The notes below the pieces were generated by a model. It was not told the DNA's origin and did not search any database. It saw nothing but the letters and a program-made list of their open reading frames with translations. A program made the translations under genes and the position numbers. Below, one piece after another: positions 33,947 through 48,900 of a DNA stretch of 64,000 nucleotides. The stretch spans positions 14,752,986 to 14,816,985 of the forward strand of contig OX442415.1 in assembly GCA_949361645.1 (NCBI GenBank). Direction: 5' to 3'. The number at the start of each line of letters is the position of its first letter. Within the stretch, counting starts at the first letter, position 1. This DNA is from Spongilla lacustris (Eukaryota > Porifera > Demospongiae > Spongillida > Spongillidae).

Positions 33947-36900
33947 TCACAAGGTGGCCAAGGTTTCCACACACTGCCTGGTCAGAGGGATGATGGCCAC
34001 ACCATTCTTGACGCCCTCCACCTTCCACCAGCGACCAAACCTGTGCTCCTGTGCCACAGCCGCCACCAGGTACCCCCCAGAGTGGGAGAAGGACAGGGAG
34101 TTGACCACACCGGGCTGGGGACGAGGCAACGAAGGAAGACTTAACAAGACAGACAGACAACACAAGGGTGTGCAGCACCAATGGTGGGCGTACAGACAGT
34201 GCTTTTAGCAAGGCAAGCAACCGAATGCTTACCAGAGGGACAGCAAAGCAAGGTTCCAACGACCGAAAAGCATCTCCACATTTCCACAGTCGAACATACC
34301 CGTCACTTGCACCTGAGAGAGGGAAATATGAAGCATCCAAGGCACTCATGCAAAGCATCCATCAACATCACACCCTGGAGATGCTACTAGGCAACATTTT
34401 GACTGCAAAACCAAGACTCCAAAACTTTTAATTCGAAAATGGGTTCTCTAGTGCAAGTACTGCCTTATGCCACACATACACCTACACACCTCACCCCCAA
34501 ACGTAGCTTATAATAATACCTCATGCGTGAGTACTTGCAAGTACTGCCTTATCATATGCCACACCTAATCCCCCCTCCCCCCCCTCAGCCCTTGTACCTG
34601 AGGCAACCAGGTCACTGTTGGGAAGAGCTGCCACTGCAGTAACCCAAGATGGTGGTGCCCCTTCCCTGTCCAGGGACTGTTCCTGGTGGTGCACAGACAC
34701 CAGAGGCTTCTTCTTCACCACGTTCCACAGAGCTATGGTCCTGCACATACCATGAAAGATCAACTAGCTATGGTGTGATATGCACATATGGTGATGTACT
34801 AAAGTTGATTGTTCATGATGTTTTAAAGAGATGTGTGCTAAAAAAAAACACAGAATGTGGAAGTTTATGTCATTGTGGTTGTTCATATGATTTTGTTTCA
34901 TAAGTCTATTGAATAGAGTTGTGGGCAAGTGCAAACAGATCTAGAAACACCCATCACACACATTTGTCACATACCACACACCATCACATCACACAAGTTT
35001 TTCACACATACTACACCCATCACACACCACACTTGTCACACATACCACACCCATCACACCCCACCATACCCATCCTGTGATCCGCTGATGAAGTGTTCTT
35101 CATTGATCATCTTCACACAGTCTATGGAGGACCTAGCCATGTCAAGGGACACACTTGACTCAAACACTTCTTATTTTACACATGCACCACTGTAATATTA
35201 TCAAGACTGCACTATGATCTGTCATAACTACTACTCCTCCACACACCACTCCTCCACACACCTCTCCTCCCCCAGTACCTGTGTCCATTGAAGACCAGCT
35301 GTGACTCCTCCACCACCTTCCATACCCTCAGGGTGCGGTCACTGGTACCAGCAGTCACGGGCCTCTCCCTGCTCAGGCAGTCAATGGCCCCCACGGGGTC
35401 CTGGTGACCAAACCTGAGGGACAGAGGTACCATATAACACACTGAGAGTACGTTGCCATGTAGCGACATAAGGGCACGCAACCAATGATGTTAACCTGAC
35501 ATGACTGTGATACCTCTAACTATGCAATGACAACCCTCATGTTGATAAGGTGGGGGTAGTGAGGATGACCAATGGTGGGAAGTGAGGGGTGAGGATGACC
35601 AGTGGTGGGAAGTGAGGGGTGAGGATGACCAGTGGTGGGAAGTGAGGGGTGAGGATGACCAGTGGTGGGAAGTGAGGGGTGAGGGTGACCAGTGGTGGGA
35701 GTGAGGGGTGAGGATGACCAGTGGTGGGAAGTGAGGGGTGAGGGTGACCAGTGGTGGGAAGTGAGGGGTGAGGATGACCAGTGGTGGGAAGTGAGGGGTG
35801 AGGATGACCAGTGATGGGAAGTGAGGGGTGAGGATGACCAGTGGTGGGAAGTGAGGGGTGAGGATGACCAGTGGTGGGAAGTGAGGGGTGAGGATGACCA
35901 GTGGTGGGAAGTGAGGGGTGAGGATGACCAGTGGTGGGAAGTGAGGGGTGAGGATGACCAGTGGTGGGAAGTGAGGGGTGAGGATGACCAGTGGTGGGAA
36001 GTGAGGGGTGAGGATGACCAGTGGTGGGAAGTGAGGGGTGAGGATGACCAGTGGTGGGAAGTGAGGGGTGAGGATGACCAGTGGTGGGAAGTGAGGGGTG
36101 AGGATGACCAGAGGTGGGAGTGAGGGGTGAGGATGACCAGTGGTGGGAAGTGAGGGGTGAGGATGACCAGTGGTGGGAAGTGAGGGGTGAGGATGACCAG
36201 TGGTGGGAAGTGAGGGGTGAGGGTGACCAGTGGTGGGAAGTGAGGGGTGAGGGTGACCAGTGGTGGGAAGTGAGGGGTGAGGGTGACCAGTGGTGGGAAG
36301 TGAGGGGCGAGGATGACCAGTGGTGGGAAGTGAGGGGTGAGGATGACCAGTGGTGGGAAGTGAGGGGTGAGGATGACCAGTGGTGGGAAGTGAGGGGTGA
36401 GGATGACCAGTGGTGGGAAGTGAGGGGTGAGGATGACCAGTGGTGGGAAGTGAGGGGTGAGGATGACCAGTGGTGGGAAGTGAGGGGTGAGGATGACCAG
36501 TGGTGGGAAGTGAGGGGCGAGGATGACCAGTGGTGGGAAGTGAGGGGTGAGGATGACCAGTTAGAGGATAGTTAAGCTTAGAGCATAGTAAAGTTAGTCA
36601 TCCCATGATCTATTTAGGGGGTAAGGGGACTCACAATGTTTCCACGTAAACCATCTCACTGAGGTTCCATATCTTGACAGTCCTGTCAAATGAACAGCTG
36701 AACAGTTGGTGTGTGCCCCTTTGGAACACCAAACCCTGCAGAACAGACGGTAGTAACCATTGGTAACCATCTCACAACAAATGCAGGCAACGTGGCTCAC
36801 GGTGATGGCTTGGTTGTGGCCCCTGAAGGTGTGGACATGAAGGCTGGTGGGCCCCTCCCAAATATGGATGACCTTGTCCTGACCACCAGTGGCCTGGGTA

Positions 36901-39900
36901 GGAGGGTGTGGTTAGATGAAGCATCACATCACAAATGCGCTCATTAAAATATAAACCAGTTACTAAAGATATATACAAAGCTCCCTTTGTGCACTCCGAA
37001 TACTAACCTATGTGCAAGATACCATAACACTAAAGATTACAGACAGAAACACCAAAATATATTACATGAGAGAAATTGAAAATTGGAATGACAAGATGGA
37101 ATAAGTTTAACAAGATGCTAGAATCCAGCATACAGCTTTCTCCTGGGGACCAGCCTCAACTGAGTTGCCCTATCCTAACCATTAATATAGGGCCAATGTC
37201 ACTAGAGGAAATGTAGAGAAGGGAACGAACGGTTTTGGCTTCAGGTAAACTTCAATACATTCTCTAAACCACCCTCCAACTGCATGATGTGTGTACCAAG
37301 GATATACTCAGAGTGCTGCCCCTAGCAGTGGAGACCACACCATACCACTCAACCCTAGAAGGTCCCCAGGTGTTTCAGGTTTGAGCCTGTTATTTTGCAG
37401 GTTCTATTATTGAAACCACTTCAACCACACAGATGCACAGCCACGAGGCTTGTGGCTGAGATGCCAATATAACAAGGCTGCATTTTGACCCACCGACACT
37501 GGTGACTTCAACCTTATCGTGGAGACAGACAATAAGCACTGAGCTAGCCACCTCAAAAGGGGCTCGCCAGCACCCCTCTAAGAGCAAATCCTCCACCGAT
37601 CTACGTCATCTGCTAGCAGTTCCAGCAGCTCCGAAAGTTCAATGCCCGAGTCCATGCAGGAAGAAACGGAAGTCCAAGTCCAAGCGACACAAGAGGCACC
37701 ATCACTCTAAGTCGCGGGACCGTAGCTCCCTGAACCTTCACCCTTCAAGGCGCGAAGTGAAGACCGAAAATCCTACCCCTCCTCAACCAACATTTCCAAA
37801 CACTCTCCACTGACCCCCAACTCTCTATGATTTACTCCAGCAACATTCTCATGAGCAACCAAAACAAACCCTCTATATACAAAAAAACTCATACGAACAG
37901 CCCTCCCTAATGACTTTCAAAAAACCAAAATTCCCAACTCCAACAAAACATACACCCTACCACTCCTTGTCAATCCGTGTCACAAATCACAATGTGGCAC
38001 TTGCCACATGATACTTTGCAAAAACGCAATTTCTACCTCAAACTCCCCATCACGGAACGTTTTACATGTGAATCCAAAAATCTCATATACGTCATCCAGT
38101 GCAAATAATGTTTGAAAATGTACGTAGGAGAAACAATGACACTCAGACAAAGAATGAAAAAACACAGAAACAAACTCAACGCCACCAATCTCTCACCACG
38201 CCCATAGAAGGATAAGTATGCCCATTTTGACAAACTTCTTTCCTTCCTCGCTCCCTGTGGGAAAGCGCAAAGGGAAGGACAGACGGCAAGTCTGCGACCT
38301 TGGCAACTGGTTCGAGGCCTGGAATATATTTATTGCCATCCGGATCCAGATCGCCCCCAACACTGCACTGGAGCTATCAGCCGAGGCTCCACCTTATTCA
38401 GGCTGCTGATGTCAGCAATTGCTTCAATGCTCACTAAAATACCAACTGAAATAAGGAGCAGATGCATTTTTAGAGGCAGCAAGTTCACCACAGAAATGGA
38501 GGAGCAATGGGGCACAAGGTTAAAAAAACAAATGGAGCAGGTATGAGGAGAGGGAGGTGTGGTAGGAAGAAGGCCTGCTTCTAGTTAGTCTCCAGAAACA
38601 ACAAAGGAGAAACATTCAATACTTCCTGCAGAATTTGTGTTGGGTTTGGCGGAAGTTGTAGTTTTAATTAATAGGAACCCAAAATACAAAGCACTCTACC
38701 TTGGTCCTTACATATACAGTGTACAACAACCACATACATAATAAAGAGGAATCTCCCCTGCATGAATTCTGGCAAGGTATGATATGAGAATGGCGAGTAA
38801 GTTTGCAAAAGGTGTGAAAATATATGGGAATAGGCACCCCCTGTAATAGTGAGTGTCCGACTATGAAAAGAGCTATCCCGAACCATTCTTAAAAAATTGT
38901 TATGTAATAACCATCAATAGAAAATATGTGAAGAAGTCTTCGAATCTGCAGAACCCACATCAGTGGATTGCAAAGGTATTCTGTACATCACAGCTGAAAG
39001 AACAGTAATCAGCAAAGTCCATATAAATGAAGCAATACACACGTGGTTGTGAAAATGTATTCCTTTATTTTAGAAAGGATATTTCGTATCTCAACTGCTT
39101 CTCTGGATCCAGACTGCATCAGAAGCTTTTTTTTACAACGCACTGTTATTATGTGTATAATTAAGTTGTTTTGTTTTGTCAATCCTGCATTACTGGATTG
39201 TGCAAGTGTTCTGTACCTCACAGTAGAAAGAACTGTATTCAGCAAAGTCCAACTAAATGAAGCAATACCAGCTCTTGTAGCTACATATGACATATATGAT
39301 ATGAAATACACACAAGGTTGTGAAAAAGTATTCCATATTTTAGAAAGGATTTTTTGTAACTCAACTGTTGCTCTAGATTTAGACTGAGTTACTGCATCAG
39401 AAGCTTCTGTAACTGCACTCATGCATCTCTCAGTTATATCTTCCGAGGAGCTTGGCCTTCATCTGCAGCCATTAGTGGTTCGGGTAGCCGTCAAGACCTC
39501 GTATATGGAGACAACGACCAAACGACGAAAGACATTTTTAATGCGGTTTAATCTAACTGCCACACCCACTTCAATCAGTGTTCCTAATATGACGACGAGT
39601 ACTGACTCAGCTACCAGTGACCCCTACGCTGCTTCAGCGCGTCCCCCGCGTGTACACCAGCCTCCCCCAATACGTACCCGCACACACCAGCCTCCCCCGA
39701 GGCAAACACCTGAAACCTGTCTATACACACATGGTTGTAATTAATCCTGTACAGGCAAAGACACTGTGTCAACTTAAATCCCAAAAGTGTCTATACACAA
39801 TTGTCAATTCACTACTAGATGCTTCTACGTATGGGCCGTTTATTCTTAAAGATATCAATATCCAGAATTCTAATCGGCATTTCATAGCATTCGTGCGCAC

Positions 39901-42900
39901 GCATAAGTCATTCAATCCAAGACCATGAGTTCGGAAGGTGTTGAAGAAGTTGGTAGCTGGTTGCGATGTAACGACCGTTCCAAATTCGAGACGGTGACAA
40001 AGTCACCTCCATTACAGTAGCTAACCAGCTGGTAGCAGTCCTCAACATTACTGGAAATCGTAGTATCAATGATCCTGGATCCCCTTCGATGACGTGCAGA
40101 CTCGTATCGTTTCACTGCTATATGACCACACGCAGGCTGCACCATTTCCTAACTACCGACGACCTGGATGAGTACTCGTGGGTCAAGTACGCGCGGCATG
40201 ACGAATTTGTGGATATCGAGGGTGAAGTTGAACAGTGGCGCCCTGCCGTACGTAACCGGCAAGTTAGATGCAGAGGCACTCAGGCCAAAGCCAACACGAT
40301 AGATTCAGGTACCCAGTCCCTGGTCACCTTTGTTAATTGTGATAGTACCCAGACCGATGCACCCTATTTACTACCAGGGGTAGTTAAGGGTACCCAGACT
40401 GAGACTTGCAGTACCCAGACCCAACAACGTGAAGACTTTCTCCCTCAACAATTTTCTTCCTGTTTCTCTTAGGATGTGGGGGGCGTTGACGTTATGGATC
40501 CTGGGCAAACCTTTTACCCTTCACCCTAACACCTTTAACCCATCTCCTTCCCGCACGATGCAGTCCGGGATCCTTGGGATGTTGCAGTCACTTGGTGGTC
40601 GCACGCAATTGAAGGATGCTAACCACGTGACAACTGCTGGTGGTATTTATATTTATACATGTACATGCACAAATGCAACCAAAAGCCTGACAGCCAATGC
40701 AAAGAAGAGGATACAGCTGTAGGAACATCTGTAGTCTGTACATATTGTACCCCAACCTAACTTCTAATCACAATGCATGGCTGTGCCCAAACCAAATTCC
40801 TACTGACAATATATGCATGTAGCTTGGCTTCATCAGTTGGAGCAAGTTGTACAGCCCCCTATCTGTAGTCTTTCAGGCTTTATAGGGCTGATCGTGAGTT
40901 GTGTGAGCGAGAATTCCTGGTCAAGATATTGCACCACTGCCTTCCTCCTCGCGTTCATTGTCATCAGCCGATGATGAAATATAAACCTGACTATTACCTT
41001 CTAATTTCTAGATGGCTAAAAAGTACTCGTCAGATTTGACTCAGATAGTGATGCCCCTGATGATCACGACTTGATGGAAGCATCCATCCAACTCATTCAT
41101 GAAGCGGAAGCCCAAGGCTCTGCACTGGACGCCATGGACTGCGCCGAACACTTACAAGATGATGAAGAAATTTTAATGGCAATATGCTCATTTGCTTTAC
41201 ATAAAATGTAACATTTTTTGATTTCCGAACAGGAGCCTGTGAAAAAAAAAAAGGCAGCTGCAGAAAAAGAAGCAGCTGAAGGAGGGAGGAGGGAGAGGAG
41301 GAGGTGGATCAACCGGAGAGCGTCCATACATATTTAAAATAACTGTCTCGATCGCTTACGAAGGATAGCGTATTTAGTATGTAGTACAGAAATAGTAAAA
41401 AAGTTTAATTATAAAAATAAGCATTCCGATTAAGTCCATCAAAAATAAAGGGATCCGAACAAGATATCAATAACATTCTCGCTAAGAATGTGGGTTGGAT
41501 ATAGGATTTGAAGGCAATGGTGGTGTAAAAAGGAAGGGAACAAGGGATCAATGATGATACGAAATTATAGACTTCACACTGCTCATGATGATGATGACGA
41601 TAAAGATGGAGATGTGATGCCATATGTCCTAAGGACAGGAAACACCCTGGTCCAACTAGTGCTGTGGCTCCTCTTGGCTGATGCCAGTGCAGTGGAGGGT
41701 AGCGTGAGGCAGAGGTCACAACATCAGCTTTCATCACCAATATCAAGAACTCCATCACCGCTACCACCACTGTACAGCTACAATGTAGAAGTCGTATCCA
41801 GGACGTGTGATGCCAGTCCAGGGTTGCGATCCCGAGGCTACGTCACGCAACGTGAAGAACAGAACACCTTCACTGTAAACACACTATTCAAGCCCACACT
41901 TCACGATGGAGAAGGCATAGAAAACTATTTTCACCAGGCAAGTCGTCACATGTTATAGATATATAAATGCACTACGGTTCTATATACGCATGCTTCCTGC
42001 GCAGGTTTGTACACTTTTACGGCTGGCCTCCATCCTTTGACCTTGCGAACTCTAAACTGACACTATTGTCAACACATATCCAGAGTCCACACGTGAAGTG
42101 CAGAGAAATGCTCTGTGTCATATACTAAGCTGGTCAACTGCAATTACTAGGCACAGTGATGTCTGTTGCTAAGGCCAAGATGTAAGCACATGTGCAGTGA
42201 TTTCTCTCTGTTTTAAAGATTAATGTAATAGATGCAGTGATGAAGTATTAATCTTCATGCTTATAGTATGCTAATAGAGTTTCGAAAGTCGAATTTCCAA
42301 AATGTACAGATAGCTATCAAATGTGCACTGGATTATGAACTGTTTGCATTTTACGAAAATGACCTTCCATCATACTCCTCACTGCCCTCAAAACAGGATT
42401 CTTTACTGGAGGAGAAAAATGGAAATTGCTACATAATAGTTGGACACTGGAACCGAGGAATCTACGTGATTTAGAATTCCCGACAGCCACCACCCACCAA
42501 ACATAAAAACAGCCATCATAAAAGGAGAACTACTAAGATACAAACGCCAATGCTCAGACCCCACACAGTTCAATATGTTTCATTTCTGCAGGCGTATCTA
42601 AAAAGCTAGAGATGAGACGAAGTACTGCGTAAAAATGTGGAATCAATGGACAAGTTACAGACAGCTAACGTGCGGTACTGTAGTAAGTGCAATAGAAACA
42701 CTTTCACAGATTGACCTTCAGTACTGGCTGCAAAGATTTGTCCTAGAAGTTAGGAAAAAAGATGGAACAGAATTCCCTCCAAATACTCTTCAACATAGAA
42801 AGCCTATTGTACAGACGTAAACGCTCTACACAATACAACACCAAGTCTGATAAATCAAAAGGTATGATGGGTTTACATCATAATGTTTTGGTATGAAGTT

Positions 42901-45900
42901 TAAAAACTAGATTTAGGGCATAGTGAAAGGAGGAGACAATCCTTAAGTACACAAGCCAGATACAGTATTTCTCTAAATTTTAAAGTAACCAATTGCCTTA
43001 GATGGGCCTCCTCAACTATCTCCTGTAGTACAGCCTCCTTCACCAATTGTCGTAGATGGGCCTCCTCAATCACCTGTATTTGCAGATGCACCCATGCAGG
43101 ATGCTATTGAGAAGTTCAGAGTACTACCAGATTATGCCACCAAAAAGGGAGTGGGTACATGGTACAGACTACTAATATTTCAATATACATGTCACACTTT
43201 AATTTACGTTGGCGGTCACGCCGCAATGGATTCTAAGAGCGAGGACAGACCATTTGGCTGTCCTCGCTGTTCCAGCACCTTTCATGAGGTTCCGGGTGTG
43301 CGGCAGCACATATTTAAATCAAAGTGCTGTAGGTATATGACTCAAGCGCAAAAACGACAGCTGCTGCAGGTAGCTATAAAGAACCCCCTCTACCCATTTC
43401 CTTCTTCGCTTACACCATCCATTTCTTCCTTACTAAATTAGGAGATGCTCTAAATTATGATCATTATTAAAGTTAATCAACCATGCATAGAAAAATGGCG
43501 TCAAAGTTGCCTTCGGATGTAAGAAAGCCTAAGTGCTGCTCGTGCTCGTGCAATGGGTTGAACGCTCAATGTAAGTTGTGCATTTGTGTGAAATCGGGCA
43601 GATCTTGTACAGACTGTCAGCCCATGAAGCGTGGGAGGTGTGTTAATTCCATCCAGAGCGCAGCATGGTCATCTACGAACAGCGCTTCTACAGAATCTAC
43701 AAACAGCGTTTGCTCCCAACCATTGATTCCTTCTCCCGAGGCTCTACCTGTAACATCACATTCACAACCTTTGCCACAATCACCGCAACAACCACAGCCA
43801 CCGCAACAACCGCAGCCACATGCTTCAATGCAGTCGCTATCACAGCCGGCGCCCAAATTGCCACCAGTTTTGTGTTCACAACATATCAACGTTGACGCTG
43901 CTGTTGATACTGTCGTCAACGAAAAGTTTACCCGTGTCTTTGGTAAACACAGGCCAGCAACTTCCCTACCTTGCCCAGTTTCTTCATGTTGTGAACATAT
44001 TCTTCCATCTATGTGGAAAATTCACATGGATAGGCATGCCTCTGGTGCTCTCCCAGGCAAGATACCACACGGTTGGCTCTCCCTCAATCAGTACTCTGTT
44101 CTAACTGTTCCACACTGGTAGCCATCTCACATACTCATGCTCACATATCTCATTGCACTGGTAGTAACTCATGTGTCACAGACATCAACCATGCTGGGGA
44201 TACAAATGTTCCGGGTGTAACTATGGATCATGAGTACCCTTCATTTGATGATATATTTTCCACATCATTTCCAACTATCAAGCGTATACCTGTTTGTGCT
44301 CGTCAGGCTGTTGGAAGAGTCCTTCTAGGTATTTTGCAGTCTATTGTTTTTCAAGAGTCAATTATTGCTTGGAAAAAACTGTTTATGTTCCCAAAGTGCA
44401 TATTGTATTGCAATCAAAGAAGGGGTCGTTCCTTTAAACCATCTGACATCAGGAAATTATGTGAATTATGGGATACTGGGCATGAGTTGGAACTTTGGAA
44501 CAATGTAATTTCGAGAAGCATTGCTTATTCTAAGAAAGTATCCAAAACGAGTAGTTGTCAGCAACTATTAGATAGGAGACGTGTTAGCATTGCTACGGCA
44601 CTTGCGTAAGAAAGGTTATTTGGCAAAGCATGTCGTATGCTTACATCATCTGGCATTGCAGCTAACAATGAAGAAACTTGGGAACTTTTGAAAGCAAAGC
44701 ATCCTTATGTTCCCATCCCGTCACACCCTACAAACATACCACCTCATTCTTCTGTTGATTTGTTGCCATCTGACTTTAACATTCGTGCTGTTCTACTTTC
44801 ATTTCCTAAAGATACCTCTTGTGGACCTTCTGGTTTACGAGTGCAACATTTATTAGATGCCTCTGAAGCTTCTTTACCATCCTCATTGCTGTCTGCATTT
44901 AAGGCGGTAATAAACAAATTGGCTTCTGGGAGAGCTCTTCCGGAAATAGCTGAGTATCTAGCAGGCGCAACTGTGATTGCTCTGAAGAAACCCGGGGGAA
45001 ATGATATTCGTCCTATTGCTGTCGGGGAAGTATTGCGTAGATTAACAAGCAAGTGCCTCTGTGCAATTGTGAAATATAAAGCCAGTGAATTTTTCAACCC
45101 TTACCAATATGGGATTGTTTGCCCCATTCACTGCGTTCAAGTATTGATGATCATTGGTTTGATGAAGATTTTAATGTTGCCAAAGTTGACCTACGAAATG
45201 CATTTAACTTGGTGTCTAGAAATGCTGTGCTAGAAAACTGTGCTGAGTTCTTCCCAGAAACTTTCCCATGGACACTCTGGTGTTATGGAGTACATCCAAA
45301 ACTGTGGCATCCAATGGGCATGCTTCGCTCAGCTACTGGTGTGCAGCAGGATGATCCACTTGGACCGCTCTTATTTTCACTTGTGTTGCATCGACTGATA
45401 TTGAAGATTGCTGAGGTTGACATGTGTAGAGATTTACTATTCAATAAGTGGTACCTTGATGATGGAGTCCTTGCTGGAACCAGTTTTTCTGTCAGAGCTG
45501 CCCTGGATGTCATTTCATCATTGGGTCCTTCTCTTGGGCTATACATCAACTTTGCAAAATGTGAGGTGTTTGGCAAGGCAGAGCTATCTGCATTCCCATC
45601 TGAGATCACTAAACGATATCACACTCCTCAACTTGAAATTTTGGGTGCACCAATAGGCGATGAGGAATTTTGTAACAACTTTGTGATCAACAAACAGTCA
45701 AGTGTTTCTTTCCTTCTCCAGCAGTTACAAGCGTTGGAAAAACCCCAGCTAGCACTTGCATTGTTACGAAAGTGTGCAGCATTTTGCAAAATGACACACA
45801 TCTCACGTGTTACACCTCCAACCTTAATAAAGTCATCATTGTCTGAATTTGATGATAGCATTCACCACTGTTTCACAGAGTGCTTGGCCCTCAATCTGCC

Positions 45901-48900
45901 ACCACAAAGTTCGGGTTGGATGCAAGCCTTAGCAGAGGAGGGCTTGGTTTAAGATCAGTAGCTGTTCACTCCACAGCAGCATACCTAGGCTCAGTTAGTT
46001 CCTCTTCCCCAGACTTGGCATCTAGCCAGTATGTTATAGATGCACTTAACCTGTTCAATCTCCAAGTTTCTGCTGAGGATACTGTATCTATTCCGTTGCC
46101 AACGAAGTCTCATTTTCAGCATGATTTGTCACAACGAATTGAGAATTGCCAATTCCATGCACTGTATAACTATGGCAGTCTGGCCGATCGGGCCCGCTTA
46201 CTCTCAATTTCATCGGTGCATGCCTCCTCATGGCTTCAGGTGGTCCCCTCCCCTAGGCAGGGATGCGACTTGACTACAAGCGAAATGCAGTGGGGCATCA
46301 AATGGTGGCTTGGTCTTCCTCTAACACCTGAATTAGGGGTATGTGCTTATTGTCCAGACAAAGCTCTGGATGCACACCATGCTGTTACTTGTAAGTTTGG
46401 GGGAGATGTAGTGGCGCGCCACAATGCTCTGCGCAATGCTATTTTTGATTTTTGCAAGCGAGCCCTTCTGAACCTAAAATTGGAAGCAGGTGCAGGTTTG
46501 GGTCATGAAAGGAGACTAACTAGACCTGCAGACATACTCATCCCAAGCTGGTCCAATAGTGATAAGCCTGCAGCCATTGATGTGTCCATCACCTCTCCGC
46601 TTAAATCAAACATTTTGTCTGAAGCGGGTGTGGTGGCAGGTGCAGCAGCAAGGCAAACAGAAGAGAGAAAGCATATATCCAATAATACTATCTGCTCCGA
46701 ATTGGGATGGAAGTGTGTACCATTAGTGGTGGAGACGTTTGGAGCTTGGGGAAGAACTGCAGGCCAGTTTTTTGGAGAACTCGCATCACGACTTGCGGCT
46801 CAAAGCCATTCCTCAAAGACTATAATGTTGAACAACATCTATGGGAGACTAAGCCTCACACTAGTTCGAGCCAATGCCCGTGCTTTCAATGCTAGGGTGG
46901 CTACAACAATGGACTTGCTTGAAGGCTAGGGTAGTTTTGTGCAAGTTCGTGTGTAGTAACGTGTATATATGTGCATTTATTTTATCTCATTTGGAATAAT
47001 ACTACTATCATGTATACAGTGGGTTATGACAGATGCTCGCCATGACTCTACTTCTAATGCGTACCATACTACTTGTCCCTTGTACCACAGGAAGGTACAA
47101 AGTGTGTGTGTGTGGGGGGGGGAGCATTTACTTTCTGAAGCAATTATTTTCTGAAGCAGTAGCTGGTAGTTAAATCAAAGCCTTTTCCCCTTTTTTTATC
47201 CAACAGGAAGAGGGGGCCAAGAAGGAAGGCGAGGAGGAGGCAATGGTGGTAATGGATTTACTAATGAAGGACGTTGAAGACTGCTGTTCAGCAGTATGGA
47301 GAAGGCAAGTGGAGGTAGTCCACATGAGGTCACTGTCACTAGGTTGCATGTATGGACCGCAAACACCAGTGGAAGATGGAGTGCAGGGGAAGACTTGCGA
47401 TAATATGCACATTTGAGTTGGTGTGATACAGCTCCATCTGGTCACCTACAAGTATGGCATGATGATTCCTAAGGCTCTGGAGTGAACAGAAACTGCTTTC
47501 GAATACTAATTCAGTTCCTCGCGGATGAACTTGACCGCAGTTCAGTGCACATGCCTTGTGGAAAAGCTGTGCGTTCATCATGGAATGTGTGGTGTTTCCG
47601 TATTAATGGTATGTGGGCATGGTAAATACACACTCATATCATGACATGAATGTGTTTAACCTTTGAAAATGGTAGAAACAAAGCTTAACCCCACAATGGA
47701 CGAATTAAGGAACATATCCAGCCAAGGATTTGAAAAATGGCCATGCTGGTCATTGAACAACATATTCAATGACCAACAAGCTAACTCATTACAGGATTAT
47801 GTTGAAGCTGCAGTCATGCTTAGATTTCTTAACAACTTACTACAGGTAGGGTTTTACCAATTTCTAATCTCCCAGAAGAAATCCGTGTGATAATGGCATA
47901 GGTAAAATGGAATTTGGATCAATGATATAGACAACTAAGGATCCACTTAATTTCTCCACGAGAGAAGTGTTTCATGTCTATGAGATCAAACTGGGGTATG
48001 TCCGAGGTTTTGGTTATAGCTGCATTGCATTGAGGTCTTGGGATGACGCTTTGTACCCCATGATATCCACAATAACCATTATTTTCCATGCGACTCCTCA
48101 GTTCTTGTACGTGCTCAGTCGGAAGAGTCCTGCATGCCGGCCTCTGCAGTGAGCAGCAAGCTTAAAGAGCTCCTCGGATTCTATGGAAAGGAAGTCCAGA
48201 AGGCACATGAAGCAATGCTTCAGGTGACCCTGCTGAAGCAATACAATGCTTCAGGAGTCATACCTAAGGGTATGACACACGAACAGGAAATCACCATCAA
48301 GGATCCCAGCCGCAGGTTTACCAAGGCGAGAGCCATCAAACTCGAGGCTGCGATGGAGAAATTGCACCTTCTGACTGTGCATTGGGAGGAGGTGGCTCTA
48401 CGTCTTGAGGGACTTACCCTGAAAGTAAGGAATGATTGAGTGAGAGCTCTAAGAGCGGGTCCATCTATGGACAATAACCCTAATCGGCAATTGAAAACGG
48501 CATACAAGCCGAAACCGGTCTTGCCTAATTATATTTTTTTGCCACTTCTCTCTAGTGTGGTTACCTCAATTTGACCGGGTGGGAATTAAAGTTAGACTAT
48601 ATATACACCCACAGACCTTTTTCAGGGACTTGCGGTGAAGTCTACTTAGAAGGATGACTACCCCACGGATCTGAGGAACCTGATGACGGAGGCTACTCTG
48701 CAACACCTAGGCGAATTTATAGAGGCCAAAGACCAGATGGGCCTTAGCAAATTCGGACATGGCAGGATTTTGCCACCTTCAGCACTTGAGGGGATGAAGA
48801 ATTGGCACTCACCTTCTCACAGTTTGTAATGCAACGAACGTGTCACTTGCAGTTCCTCTGTGTACAAGAATCACCCCTCTCCTCACTGGCTCTTGCTACT

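Noticed and set aside
35560..36561. CRISPR-like regular 30-bp repeats
   Set aside because: Units are contiguous with no unique spacers, and the genome is eukaryotic.
35821..36575. Repeat protein of VRGEDDQWWE decapeptides
   Set aside because: It is the 30-bp intronic minisatellite of RRP9; the related array in the pseudogene copy does not keep a frame.
43483..43640. Host tesmin/CXC transcription-factor gene
   Set aside because: The cysteine cluster is followed in near-continuous frame by reverse transcriptase and endonuclease, so it belongs to the retrotransposon.
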